A DNA stretch of 64,000 bases, taken from CAVDRM01 sp963611355. Lineage in GTDB: Bacteria > Bacillota > Clostridia > Christensenellales > Aristaeellaceae. The notes beneath the pieces are model-generated. The model did no database searches. It worked only from the letters and a program-made list of their open reading frames with translations, and was not told where the DNA came from. Positions 40,088 to 48,716 of the stretch are shown piece by piece. Each line of letters begins with the position of its first letter. Position 1 is the first letter of the stretch. The position numbers were made by a program, and so were the translations under genes. Location of the stretch: assembly GCA_963611355.1 (NCBI GenBank), contig CAVDRM010000011.1, positions 1-64,000 of the forward strand, in the 5' to 3' direction.

Positions 40088-41857
40088 TCAGTTTACCGCA
40101 TACATGCTGTACAAATCGTAATACAGGCCGTGCTTCTTCATCAGCGCATCGTGCGAACCGATTTCCTCAACGCCCTTCTCGGTCAGCACCCAGATGGTGT
40201 CGGCATTCCGTATGGTGGTCAGGCGGTGCGCGATGGTGAAGGTCGTGCGTCCCTTCGCCAGCTCCTTCAGCGACTGCTGAATCAAATGCTCGCTCTCGTT
40301 GTCCAGGGCGCTGGTCGCCTCGTCCAGAATCAGAATGGGCGGATCCTTCAGAAACACACGCGCAATGGACAGGCGCTGCTTCTGCCCGCCGGACAGCTTC
40401 ACGCCGCGCTCGCCGATGTAGGTGTCATAGCCGTTCGGCAGCTTCATGATAAAATCATGCGCACCGGCGCGTTTCGCGGCTTGGATGACATCCTCGCGGG
40501 CGGCATTGGGACGGCCGTAGAGAATGTTTTCGGCCACTGTGCCGGAAAAGAGATAGACCTCCTGCTGCACCATGCCGATGCTGCGGCGCAGGGACTGCTG
40601 CGTCACATCCCGCACATCCTGTCCGTCAATGGATACGCTGCCGCCTGTCACGTCATAAAAGCGCGGAATCAGGCTGCAAAGCGTCGTTTTGCCGGCACCG
40701 GAGGGCCCGACCAAGGCAATGCTTTGTCCCGCAGGCACGGTCAGGTCGATGTCGGTCAGCACCTCATGCTCTGCAGCATCGGAATAGTGGAAGGAGACGT
40801 GATGAAACGCCACTTCGCCGCATACGTTCCGAAGCTCGGCGGCGTTTGGTTTGTCCTGAATGTCCGGCTCAACGTCCATGATGTCCACAAAGCGCTCCAA
40901 GCCCGTCATGCCGCGCTGAAACTGCTCCATATAGTCCACGATTCGCCGGATGGAGGTGAGCAGGGTGCTGATGTAGAGCAGGTACGCCAGATAATCGCCT
41001 GCCTGAAGCAGCCCCTTGGAAAGGAGAATTGCGCCCAGCACCACCACAAGGATGTACATCACGCCCTCGTAGGAGCGGGTGATGGTGGAAAAGCCTGCCA
41101 TCGCAATATACTGACGCTTCTTGGTCGTAAAAATACGCTGGTTGTTCTCGCTGAATTTTTTATTTTCAAGCTCTTCGTTGGCAAAGGATTTGACCACGCG
41201 GATGCCGAGCAGACTGTCCTCAATGCGGGCGTTCATCTCGCCTACCTCATGGCGGCATTCCTTGTATGCCGCCCGCATTTTTTTGTTGAAATGCCGCAGA
41301 GAGACAATCATCAGCGGCACCATCAGGAAGATGATAAGCGTCAGCCATACGTTCATCCCGCAGAGAATGACGAACGAGGCAACGATTTTCAAAAGGCCGA
41401 TAAAAAATTCCTCCGGGCAGTGATGCGCAAACTCGGCAATCTCAAACAGGTCGGAGGTCAGCCGCGCCATGAGCTGCCCGATTTTGCTGTTGTTGTAATA
41501 GGCAAAAGAGAGCTTTTCCAAATGCTCAAATAAGTCCGCCCGCATGTCCGTTTCGATGTGCGCACCCATGAAATGCCCGCGGGACTGCATATAAAACGCC
41601 GCCGCGCTGTCCAAGAGCCGCAGCAACAGGTACAAAAGCCCCAATTTCAGCACATACGGCACGGTAATCAAGGTGTAATCCGTCGACGCCAAGTTGGTAA
41701 TCGAGCGCACAATCAGCGGGAACACAATCTCGCATACCGTGGTCATGGACGCACAAAATAAATCGAACGCCAAAAATGCCTTGTATTTCTTAAAATAGGG
41801 CAAAAAGCGCCCGACCAACGTCTTCACGGGAAGCTGTTCATTCCTTTGCGTCTCCAT
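40088..41857 (-). CDS. ABC exporter, ATP-binding/permease protein (MsbA-like)
   Basis: 589-aa half-transporter that acts as a dimer. Six transmembrane helices occupy residues 20-320, the nucleotide-binding domain about 340-585. It shows Walker A GPSGAGKTT, Q-loop MVQQEVYLFSG, signature LSGGQKQR, Walker B ILILDEATSALD and H-loop IAHRLTTI. Substrate unknown (drug or lipid type). The start METQRNEQ has AAAGGAGCC upstream; an in-frame ATG ten codons earlier has none. A candidate promoter lies at 41893-41920. It is the first gene of an exporter-topoisomerase-MATE series on the minus strand. Confidence 0.92.
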   Translation of the reverse strand: METQRNEQLPVKTLVGRFLPYFKKYKAFLAFDLFCASMTTVCEIVFPLIVRSITNLASTDYTLITVPYVLKLGLLYLLLRLLDSAAAFYMQSRGHFMGAHIETDMRADLFEHLEKLSFAYYNNSKIGQLMARLTSDLFEIAEFAHHCPEEFFIGLLKIVASFVILCGMNVWLTLIIFLMVPLMIVSLRHFNKKMRAAYKECRHEVGEMNARIEDSLLGIRVVKSFANEELENKKFSENNQRIFTTKKRQYIAMAGFSTITRSYEGVMYILVVVLGAILLSKGLLQAGDYLAYLLYISTLLTSIRRIVDYMEQFQRGMTGLERFVDIMDVEPDIQDKPNAAELRNVCGEVAFHHVSFHYSDAAEHEVLTDIDLTVPAGQSIALVGPSGAGKTTLCSLIPRFYDVTGGSVSIDGQDVRDVTQQSLRRSIGMVQQEVYLFSGTVAENILYGRPNAAREDVIQAAKRAGAHDFIMKLPNGYDTYIGERGVKLSGGQKQRLSIARVFLKDPPILILDEATSALDNESEHLIQQSLKELAKGRTTFTIAHRLTTIRNADTIWVLTEKGVEEIGSHDALMKKHGLYYDLYSMYAVN

Positions 41858-41892
41858 AGAGGCTCCTTTCAGCGTAAAAACATACATATTAT

Positions 41893-41920
41893 ATTATACT
41901 CAAAGGGCCGAAAAAGTAAA
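41893..41920 (-). promoter_or_regulatory. Candidate promoter of the ABC exporter gene
   Basis: Minus-strand TTTACT-16-TATAAT, 36 bases before the start. Confidence 0.5.
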
Positions 41921-42032
41921 GGCGGCGTTTTCCGTTGACTTCCGAGACTGAATGCAGTTCGGCGCTGGACGGCGTCTCCTGCGTTTGGAATTCACGTTGT
42001 GCAAATTTTTCTTTTTCGCATGGATATTTATC

Positions 42033-42061
42033 TTGACAAACGAAGACAATGCGCATATAAT
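42033..42061 (+). promoter_or_regulatory. Promoter of tRNA-Pro
   Basis: Perfect consensus TTGACA-17-TATAAT, 29 bases before the tRNA. Confidence 0.9.
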
Positions 42062-42090
42062 AAATAACGCTGTGCGAATCAGCATGGTTT

Positions 42091-42167
42091 CTGGGTGTAG
42101 CGCAGCTTGGTAGCGTGCTTGAATGGGGTTCAAGAGGCCGAGAGTTCAAATCTCTCCACCCAGACCA
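42091..42167 (+). tRNA. tRNA-Pro (anticodon GGG)
   Basis: 77 bases with encoded CCA. The acceptor CTGGGTG pairs with CACCCAG (C1-G72, typical for bacterial tRNA-Pro); stem CTTGA/TCAAG encloses loop ATGGGGT (anticodon GGG); T-loop TTCAAAT. Confidence 0.95.
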
Positions 42168-42175
42168 AAGAAAGT

Positions 42176-42216
42176 CCTCCGTAAGTCAGCTAATGCTTGA
42201 AATACGGAGGTTTTTT
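42176..42216 (+). terminator. Terminator of tRNA-Pro
   Basis: CCTCCGTA / TACGGAGG stem, 19-base loop, six T. Confidence 0.85.
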
Positions 42217-42521
42217 ATGCCCTTTTGCAATTTTGCAGCCACAGCTCGCAATCTTCTTTCAGCTCTTTTGACCGACCAAATTCTGTTGACGGTGGTCAAT
42301 TGGTGGTGCAGGTAAATTTTAGCGGATGACGGCAAGATGATGACTGACGGCGGAGCAGCGGCGTCGGCCGGACACCGAGACGGCTGAAAATCGCGCCTGA
42401 CCACTCTTGGCGGCTTCACCGACGGAGATGCGCTGTGGAATAAGACTCCATTTTTTTGAAAGAGGTGCGGTAAAGCGCTGCTGTGCTTCTTTGCATATTC
42501 AGTGACACTGTAAAAAGACCC
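42217..42521. other. Non-coding stretch upstream of murA
   Basis: No supported gene. Only short frames without ribosome sites and an imperfect inverted repeat (TTGACC ... GGTCAA, 42268-42299) are seen. Position after a tRNA would suit an old integration scar, but no phage gene is recognised. Confidence 0.4.
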
Positions 42522-42550
42522 TTAACAAAATCATTCGGATATGCTATACT
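42522..42550 (+). promoter_or_regulatory. Promoter of murA
   Basis: TTAACA-17-TATACT, 44 bases before the ATG. Confidence 0.8.
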
Positions 42551-42594
42551 ATACAATGTTATTCTGTGATTAGTCCGCGCAGGGGAGGAAACGC

Positions 42595-43857
42595 ATGGAT
42601 TCGTACAAGCTGCTGATTACGGGTGGGGCGCCGCTGACGGGTGAAACCTATGTGTCGGGCGGAAAAAACACCTCTGTCGCCGTGCTGCCGGCCGTGCTTC
42701 TGTGTGATGAGCCGTGTGTGGTGGACAATCTGCCGGACATCGAGGATGTTCATGTGTTGGTGGACATTCTGACGTACTTGGGCGCAAAGGTTGAGTATGA
42801 AAAGGCGCTCAAGCGCATGACCATTGACCCCCGTTCCGTGACGGCGAACCGCGTGCCGTATCGTTATACGCAGAGGATGCGCGCCAGCTATTATCTGTTG
42901 GGCGCTTTGCTGGGGCGCTGCGGGGAGGCGGAGGTCGGCTATCCCGGCGGCTGCGCCATCGGCAACCGCCCCTTTGACCAGCACATCAAGGGCTTTGAGG
43001 CGTTGGGCGTTGAGGTGAGCGACCAAGCGGCGATGATAAAGACGCACGGGACACTGACCGGCTCTGCGTTTTATTTTGACCGCATCACCGTCGGCGGCAC
43101 CATCAATGTCATGCTCGCCGCGGCCAAGGCTGTCGGCTCGACCACCCTGTACAACGCGGCCAAAGAGCCGCACGTTGTGGATTTGGCGAACTTCTTAAAT
43201 TCAATGGGCGCGTCCGTCAAGGGCGCAGGGACGGACACCATCCGAATTCGCGGCGTGCAGCACCTTCATGCGAGCCAGTACACCGTGATTCCCGACCAGA
43301 TAGAAACCGGCACGCTGATGATTGCCGCCGCCGCTACCCGCGGGGATGTGACCATTCACGGCTGCATTCCGACACATATGGAGGCGCTGACCGCCAAGCT
43401 GCTGGAGATGGGCGTGAGCGTGACCGATATGGATGATGCCATTCGGGTGCGTCCCGTGCGGGCGCATCGTGCCGTGAACATCAAGACGCAGGAATACCCC
43501 GGCTTCCCGACTGATTTGCAGCAGCCGATGAGCGCCCTTTTGTGCAAGGCTAACGGCGACAGCGTGATTGTGGAAACCATTTTTGAATCCCGCTTCAAGC
43601 ACCTGAACGAAATGCGGCGCATGGGAGCGCACGTCCGCATTGTGGATCAGACGGCGATTATTGAGGGCGTGACGGAACTGTACGGTGCGCCTGTTACGGC
43701 GACAGATTTGCGCGCAGGCGCGGCGCTGGTGGTGGCCGGTCTGATGGCCAAGGGAGTGACGGAGATTTACGAGCCTGAATACATCGCACGTGGCTATGAG
43801 CATATTGAGGATAAGCTGCGTTCCTTAGGCGCGGATATCCGCCGTGAATCGCTTTGA
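42595..43857 (+). CDS. murA: UDP-N-acetylglucosamine 1-carboxyvinyltransferase (MurA)
   Basis: 420-aa enzyme that transfers enolpyruvate from PEP to UDP-GlcNAc, the first committed step of peptidoglycan synthesis. The PEP/UDP-GlcNAc loop SGGKNTSVAVLPA is near residue 21. The catalytic Cys120 lies in GYPGGCAIGNRPFDQHIKG, so the enzyme has the fosfomycin target residue. GTDTIRIRGV, PDQIETGTLMIAAAATRG and DLRAGAALVVAGL are further family marks. GGGGAGG is 6 bases before the ATG. It is followed by a J-domain protein gene, probably in one transcript. Confidence 0.95.
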   Translation: MDSYKLLITGGAPLTGETYVSGGKNTSVAVLPAVLLCDEPCVVDNLPDIEDVHVLVDILTYLGAKVEYEKALKRMTIDPRSVTANRVPYRYTQRMRASYYLLGALLGRCGEAEVGYPGGCAIGNRPFDQHIKGFEALGVEVSDQAAMIKTHGTLTGSAFYFDRITVGGTINVMLAAAKAVGSTTLYNAAKEPHVVDLANFLNSMGASVKGAGTDTIRIRGVQHLHASQYTVIPDQIETGTLMIAAAATRGDVTIHGCIPTHMEALTAKLLEMGVSVTDMDDAIRVRPVRAHRAVNIKTQEYPGFPTDLQQPMSALLCKANGDSVIVETIFESRFKHLNEMRRMGAHVRIVDQTAIIEGVTELYGAPVTATDLRAGAALVVAGLMAKGVTEIYEPEYIARGYEHIEDKLRSLGADIRRESL

Positions 43858-43884
43858 ACCGCATCACCGAAAGGGGATGAATGA

Positions 43885-44412
43885 ATGAACGCTTTTGAAG
43901 TGCTGGGACTGAACGCGGATGCGGATACGGAGGCGGTCAAGCACGCTTACCGTACGCGGGTGAAGCTCTGCCATCCCGATTTATTTGTCGATCAAAAAAA
44001 GCAGGCCGAGGCGCAGGAACAGCTCATTCGGCTCAATCTGGCCTATGAGGAGGCGCTGAAGCTTTCCTCCCAGCGGCAGGTCGGCTTCCATTCCGTCCCT
44101 GCGGCGCAGGCCAAGGCGTTTGCGCTCAAGCTGTTTGAGCAGGGAAATTATCCCTCGGCTCTGCGTCAGCTCGGCCGCGCCGAAACCAAGGATGCCGAAT
44201 TTTATTATATTGAGGGGCAGATTTTGTTCGCCCTCAAGGAATATGATGATGCGCATCAGGCGTACCGCGCCGCCGTGCGCATCGAGCCGGACAATTTGAC
44301 CTATCGGCGCGGCGCGCTGGACGCTGCGTTAGCCGCAAAGAAGCACCATAAGCCCGTTTATCGTGTACTGGATTGGGCAGACGGGTTGCTGCATCCGCGC
44401 AAAAAAATGTGA
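43885..44412 (+). CDS. J-domain protein with TPR-like repeats
   Basis: 175 aa. The J domain covers residues 1-62 with the HPD motif at 30-32 (CHPDLF), which stimulates DnaK ATPase in this family. Residues about 75-145 form two TPR-like helix pairs (AKAFALKLFEQGNYPSALRQLGRAE and YYIEGQILFALKEYDDAHQAYRAAVRIEPDN). No Gly/Phe or zinc-finger region is present, so it is a class III J-protein, not DnaJ. The client is unknown. It starts 27 bases after murA with AAAGGGGATGA upstream, and ends in a bidirectional terminator. Confidence 0.88.
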   Translation: MNAFEVLGLNADADTEAVKHAYRTRVKLCHPDLFVDQKKQAEAQEQLIRLNLAYEEALKLSSQRQVGFHSVPAAQAKAFALKLFEQGNYPSALRQLGRAETKDAEFYYIEGQILFALKEYDDAHQAYRAAVRIEPDNLTYRRGALDAALAAKKHHKPVYRVLDWADGLLHPRKKM

Positions 44413-44420
44413 TATGAGAT

Positions 44421-44455
44421 AAAAAGCCGCCATGCACAGACGCATCGCGGCTTTT
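44421..44455. terminator. Bidirectional terminator between J-protein and radical SAM genes
   Basis: AAAAGCCGC / GCGGCTTTT stem with a 16-base loop; A and T runs on both sides serve both converging genes. Confidence 0.85.
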
Positions 44456-44468
44456 GCAATAAGCATTT

Positions 44469-45593
44469 TTACAGCACGATATCTCCGACCCGATATCCAT
44501 CCGGCAGCGGCTCTTCGGACACGAAGGGCAGGGTCTCATCGCGCAGAGCGGGGAGAAAGAGGGCGTAGGGGAGAGAAGAGAATTCGCGCCCGTAACCGCT
44601 CGCGCCGAACCAGCCGCCCTCGTGCGCTTTGAGATTCAGGTCGCGGGCGATTTTGGTCATATTGGAACAGTCATGCACGGCAAGCGGCCAATTTTCCTCG
44701 GCGGCGCGGCGCATGAATCGAAGCGTCAAATCGCGGCTCCAAATGGGGGAAACATAGCCAAGCCGCGTCATATACATCGGTTCCCCTTCGTAATTGCCCG
44801 CATTGTTTTCATTGAGGTGCAGCTCCGCACAGTTGATAAAATCGATGCCAGTCGAAAGTATTTTTTCCTTCTTCTTAAAGAACTTTTCGTAGAATTCGGG
44901 CGTCATGGGCGTTTCGATGCCGACCTGCGGGATGAAGCGCTTGGCGGTTTTCATCGCTTCGATGACACTGTCCGCACAGCCTGTCGCGCCCAAATTAAAT
45001 CTGAGTTCATCCAGACCGGCCGCATCCAGCGCCCGCAGGTTTTCCTCCGCAGCCAACGTGCCGTTGGTGTACATATGCTGATGCACACCCGATTGATGGA
45101 AGCGGCTGATGATGCCGTAGTATTGTTCGATTTCCATGAACGGCTCCAAGTACACATACGAAACGCCGCTCGGCTTTTTCTGGACGGACAAAAGCAGCGG
45201 GACGTCCTCTTCATAATATTTTGCACCGCCGATTTCCCACAGCCCGTCCCCAATCGGCTCCTGACAATCTAACTCACCGTAGTTATAGCAAAACCGGCAT
45301 TCCAAATTGCAGATGTTCGTCCGCCGAATCGCGCCCAGTCCGGACCCTAACAGGCAGGACTTGCAGCCGCGGGGGAACTTTTCGTCAGACCCGACATACA
45401 TCGTTCGTCCGGCCAGCGTTTTCAGATTCGGAATCGCTGCGAGCATGCTTTCCCGCCGGCGGGCTACCGCACGCTCAATCTGCGCGATGGCCGCCAGCGC
45501 CAGCTCCTGTTGGTGTACGGGCAGCGGCTCGTCCTCCGGCAGACCCGCAAAAAACTCCATCCACATCAGCGCATCCTTTTTTGAAATCCTCAT
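44469..45593 (-). CDS. Radical SAM protein of unknown function
   Basis: 374 aa. The [4Fe-4S]-SAM motif is CNLECRFC (Cys95, Cys99, Cys102), preceded by a second Cys pair GCKSC (77, 80) that may bind metal. The rest keeps a radical SAM barrel (VYLEPFMEIE, HMYTNGTLA, LRFNLGATGC, PMTPEFYEKFF, FINCAELHLNENN). The N-terminal helices (about 1-60) have no recognised domain. No partner peptide or enzyme gene lies nearby, so the substrate cannot be guessed. AAGGAGAGGGGCAC precedes the ATG, and a perfect promoter lies at 45664-45692. A stand-alone gene. Confidence 0.85.
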   Translation of the reverse strand: MRISKKDALMWMEFFAGLPEDEPLPVHQQELALAAIAQIERAVARRRESMLAAIPNLKTLAGRTMYVGSDEKFPRGCKSCLLGSGLGAIRRTNICNLECRFCYNYGELDCQEPIGDGLWEIGGAKYYEEDVPLLLSVQKKPSGVSYVYLEPFMEIEQYYGIISRFHQSGVHQHMYTNGTLAAEENLRALDAAGLDELRFNLGATGCADSVIEAMKTAKRFIPQVGIETPMTPEFYEKFFKKKEKILSTGIDFINCAELHLNENNAGNYEGEPMYMTRLGYVSPIWSRDLTLRFMRRAAEENWPLAVHDCSNMTKIARDLNLKAHEGGWFGASGYGREFSSLPYALFLPALRDETLPFVSEEPLPDGYRVGDIVL

Positions 45594-45663
45594 GTGCCCC
45601 TCTCCTTAAAAGCCGAAAGGCTCTTTGCTTTTATAGGAAGATTCCGCTGTTTCACGGAATTTT

Positions 45664-45692
45664 ATCATATCGGGCAGAATGAAATTTGTCAA
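45664..45692 (-). promoter_or_regulatory. Promoter of the radical SAM gene
   Basis: Minus-strand TTGACA-17-TATGAT, 70 bases before the ATG. The rest of the gap to 45983 is AT-rich and holds no supported gene; a TATAAT at 45902-45907 without a clear -35 may serve the ATPase gene, and a small hairpin (AAACTGC/GCAGTTT) lies at about 45739-45768. Confidence 0.8.
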
Positions 45693-45983
45693 GGCTGCGG
45701 CGTTTTGCAATAATTTTTTATAACTTTTTGTGTTCAGAAACTGCTTTTTCTTTTTGTGCAGTTTATGAGAATGAACTGCTGAGATGCATTCGTTTAATTG
45801 TCGAACACGGTTGTACAATCGCCAATGAGTACAACTATCTTACAAAGTATTGTGCTAATATTTGTGAGGTTTTGAGACTGGTATTTCAGGGGGAAAAACC
45901 GTATAATAAAAGCATCCAAGGCGGGAGCGCAGCGCCTTATTCGCCGTTTTAGCGCTCGATTTTTTACAAGGAGGACATGATTT

Positions 45984-47105
45984 ATGTCAAGCGTATCTTT
46001 ACAGCACATCTATAAGGTTTATGCGGGCGGCGTGACAGCAGTCAGCGATTTCACGCTGGATATCGAAGACAAGGAATTTATCGTTCTGGTCGGTCCTTCC
46101 GGCTGCGGCAAATCTACCACCCTGCGCATGGTTGCCGGTCTGGAAGAAATTTCTGACGGCGAGCTGTACATCGGCGATAAGCTGGTCAACGATGTCGCCC
46201 CCAAGGATCGTGACATTGCGATGGTGTTCCAGAACTACGCTCTGTATCCGCATATGACGGTTTACGACAACATGGCCTTTGGCCTGAAGCTGCGCAAGAC
46301 CCCCAAGGATGAGATTAAGCGCCGCGTGGAAGAAGCTGCCCGCATCCTGGATATCGGCTACCTGCTCAACCGTAAGCCCAAGGCTCTGTCCGGCGGTCAG
46401 CGCCAGCGCGTTGCTCTGGGTCGTGCAATCGTCCGTGAGCCGAAGGTCTTCCTGATGGACGAACCGCTGTCCAACTTGGATGCGAAGCTGCGCGTTGCGA
46501 TGCGCACCGAAATCACCAAGCTGCATCAGCGCCTGCAGACCACCTTCATTTATGTTACCCATGACCAGACAGAGGCCATGACCATGGGCTCCCGCATCGT
46601 CATCATGAAGGATGGCTTCATCCAGCAGGTCGATACCCCGCAGAACAACTATGACTATCCCGCCAACAAGTTCGTGGCCGGCTTCATCGGCAGCCCGCAG
46701 ATGAACTTCTTCGATGCCAAGCTGGAAAAGGAAAACGGCAAGGTCGTTGCGAAGTTCGGCGATTCCACCATCGTTGTACCGCCTGAAAAGATTGCAAAGC
46801 TCAAGGACGAGAGCTACATCGGCAAGGAAGTCACTTTGGGCATCCGTCCCGAAGACATCGACGACGATCCCGAGTTTGTGGCCGCGCATCCCGAAGCTGT
46901 CATGAACGTCCACGTTGAAGTGACCGAGCTGATGGGCGCTGAGACCTACCTGTACTTCAGCACCTCCGGCAAGGAAGAAAGCGTCATCGCCCGCGTTGAC
47001 CCGCGCACCAAGACCAAGACCGGCGATGATACCAAGGTTGCGATGGATACCCAGCGCCTGCACTTCTTCGATAAGGAAACTGAGGAGACCATCCTCAACC
47101 GCTGA
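45984..47105 (+). CDS. ugpC: Multi-sugar ABC transporter ATPase (UgpC/MsmK/MalK type)
   Basis: 373 aa. The ATPase domain spans residues 1-235: Walker A GPSGCGKST (38-46), Q-loop MVFQNYALYPHMTVYDNMAFGLK, signature LSGGQRQRVALGRAIVR, Walker B VFLMDEPLSNLDAKLR, H-loop VTHDQTEAMTMG. The C-terminal TOBE/OB regulatory domain follows (LGIRPEDIDDDPEF ... VTELMGAETYLYF). AAGGAGGACATGATTT precedes the ATG. It stands alone without permeases. In Firmicutes such orphan ATPases energise several sugar transporters, and the LplB/YtcP system at 21160-23044 lacks its own. Codon use is strongly biased to C-ending codons, consistent with high expression. Confidence 0.94.
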   Translation: MSSVSLQHIYKVYAGGVTAVSDFTLDIEDKEFIVLVGPSGCGKSTTLRMVAGLEEISDGELYIGDKLVNDVAPKDRDIAMVFQNYALYPHMTVYDNMAFGLKLRKTPKDEIKRRVEEAARILDIGYLLNRKPKALSGGQRQRVALGRAIVREPKVFLMDEPLSNLDAKLRVAMRTEITKLHQRLQTTFIYVTHDQTEAMTMGSRIVIMKDGFIQQVDTPQNNYDYPANKFVAGFIGSPQMNFFDAKLEKENGKVVAKFGDSTIVVPPEKIAKLKDESYIGKEVTLGIRPEDIDDDPEFVAAHPEAVMNVHVEVTELMGAETYLYFSTSGKEESVIARVDPRTKTKTGDDTKVAMDTQRLHFFDKETEETILNR

Positions 47106-47126
47106 TGATTGTATCGGTCATATCAC

Positions 47127-47155
47127 CCGCCTGGCAAACGCCAGGCGGTTTTTTG
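47127..47155 (+). terminator. Terminator of the sugar ATPase gene
   Basis: Perfect 9-bp stem CCGCCTGGC / GCCAGGCGG, loop AAAC, six T. Confidence 0.95.
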
Positions 47156-47173
47156 TTATGCGGCAGTGCAATC

Positions 47174-47210
47174 AAAAACGGCTTTGGCGATTGCGTCAAG
47201 GCCGTTTTTA
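47174..47210. terminator. Bidirectional terminator, end of the ROK gene
   Basis: AAAAACGGC / GCCGTTTTT with a partly paired inner loop; on the minus strand it lies 16 bases after the ROK kinase stop. Confidence 0.8.
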
Positions 47211-47226
47211 ACAGAGCGAAGCTGAA

Positions 47227-48606
47227 TTATTGAATCATGGGCAGCGACGCGGCCGCAACGGACTGACCGATACGGCGGCTCTTTTCGTCTGGAATGTGCA
47301 GGGTGATTTTTTCGGACAGATCCGGAAATTCGATATCCAGCACCTCCTGCGCCTTTTTCAGCAAGAGAGCGCCGCCATCGCCGCTGGTCACGCGCCCCAT
47401 GATAAGGACATGGTCAATGTCATAGAAGGAGGCATAATAGGCGATGGCATAGCCGAAATACACGCCGATGGTTTCATAAATTTTTGCGGCTTCGGCGTTT
47501 CCGGAGAGCATTTCCTTCTGGATGACCTTGAGTTTTTCGGCGGGAGTCAAGTCCGCGGAAAGCCCGATGCCCGCAGCGGAGGCTAACTTGATTGCGCCGT
47601 CCTGAGAGAAATACTTGACGCCGCAGCCAGAGTCGCCCGACCATTCATCGATCATCGCAGTGTCACAGGCATCGACAGGGGCGAACGCCAGCTCGTTGAG
47701 CCAGCCCAAAATGTTCATCTCCTTGTCCACATAGCCGCCGGCCTCGCTCGTGCCCATCGCAATGCCCAGCACATTGCCGCAGCCCAAATCCATCGCGCCG
47801 GCCAGCGCGGTCACATCGCCGTCATTGGCGACCACCAGCGGCACATTGCCGATTTCCTTTGCCACGTCGATGTACATTGTCTTGACACGCTTTTCAAACG
47901 CTTCCGGCGGGACTTTGAGAAACAGGGAGGCGACCATGATTTTGTTGTCGATGTACACGCCCGCGCTGGACACGCCGATGGCGTCCACCCGCGGCATATG
48001 CGCGGCGGCGGACTTCATGGCGCTCAGAATGCCCTGATAGTGATATTCGGGGTCGGGATTGACTTTGGGCAGCCACACGACCTCTTCGGAATATACGGCC
48101 TCGCCGTTGACCACGGCGGACACCTTGCGGTCTGAGCCGCCCGCGTCAAACCCGATGCGGCAGCCGTCCAGATGCCGTCCTACGGCGCTGGCAGCGTTCC
48201 TGGCCTTCGGCATAGCGGCAATGTCTTCAACGTACAGCACTTCAAAGGGCTTTTCGTACACACGCGCCATAAAGTCTTCGTCAAATGCGCGCGCGCCGCC
48301 CGACTGATATGCGCTCTTCAGGCAGTCATAGAGAGGCTTGCAGCCGCTCACATAAATTTTATAGCCGCCGCTGACCCACAATGCTGTCTTGGCGATGCGC
48401 TCCATCAGCCTGACCGTGCGGGCGTCGTCCGTTCCGAGCGGGAGAATGGGAAAATCCCTGCGATACACATAGCCCTGATTGCGCTCGATGGCAATGGCGA
48501 GCATCTGAGAAGAACCGGATGTCCGCACATCCTTTTCATATTCGCGGAGTACAACGGACAGGGGCTGAAACTGCGGGTCCAGCGGAGCCTGAACCTTTAA
48601 CTGCAT
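47227..48606 (-). CDS. ROK family protein (sugar kinase-like)
   Basis: 459 aa, longer than typical ROK kinases (about 300 aa). A distinct N-terminal region of about 140 residues comes first. The ROK ATP site follows, RIGFDAGGSDRKVSAVVNGE at about 165-185 in place of the usual DxGGTxxK, then VVANDGDVTALAGAMDLGCGNVLGIAMGTSEAGGYVD with the catalytic Asp region. No helix-turn-helix is seen, so it is not a NagC-type repressor. The CxCGxxGC-type zinc motif of many ROK proteins is not clear. AAGGAGGATACCGCA precedes the start. Sugar substrate unknown; it lies next to the sugar ATPase but convergently. Confidence 0.82.
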   Translation of the reverse strand: MQLKVQAPLDPQFQPLSVVLREYEKDVRTSGSSQMLAIAIERNQGYVYRRDFPILPLGTDDARTVRLMERIAKTALWVSGGYKIYVSGCKPLYDCLKSAYQSGGARAFDEDFMARVYEKPFEVLYVEDIAAMPKARNAASAVGRHLDGCRIGFDAGGSDRKVSAVVNGEAVYSEEVVWLPKVNPDPEYHYQGILSAMKSAAAHMPRVDAIGVSSAGVYIDNKIMVASLFLKVPPEAFEKRVKTMYIDVAKEIGNVPLVVANDGDVTALAGAMDLGCGNVLGIAMGTSEAGGYVDKEMNILGWLNELAFAPVDACDTAMIDEWSGDSGCGVKYFSQDGAIKLASAAGIGLSADLTPAEKLKVIQKEMLSGNAEAAKIYETIGVYFGYAIAYYASFYDIDHVLIMGRVTSGDGGALLLKKAQEVLDIEFPDLSEKITLHIPDEKSRRIGQSVAAASLPMIQ

Positions 48607-48656
48607 TGCGGTATCCTCCTTGCAAAAGCGCTGTTGCGCGTGTTTTTTCATCTGCT

Positions 48657-48685
48657 ATTTTACCTTTTTCAAATTTAATCGTCAA
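48657..48685 (-). promoter_or_regulatory. Promoter of the ROK gene
   Basis: Minus-strand TTGACG-17-TAAAAT, 51 bases before the start. Confidence 0.75.
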
Positions 48686-48716
48686 GTCGTTATAACAGTA
48701 TAATAATGTGCGCTTT

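Noticed and set aside
39836..41533. Plus-strand frame of 565 codons opposite the ABC exporter
   Set aside because: Reverse shadow; the exporter on the minus strand shows every ABC motif.
42186..42419. Minus-strand frame of 77 codons after tRNA-Pro
   Set aside because: Covers the tRNA terminator, lacks a ribosome site and shows no similarity.
45606..45952. Frames on both strands in the AT-rich gap before the sugar ATPase
   Set aside because: They cross the well-supported promoter at 45664-45692 and have no start signals.
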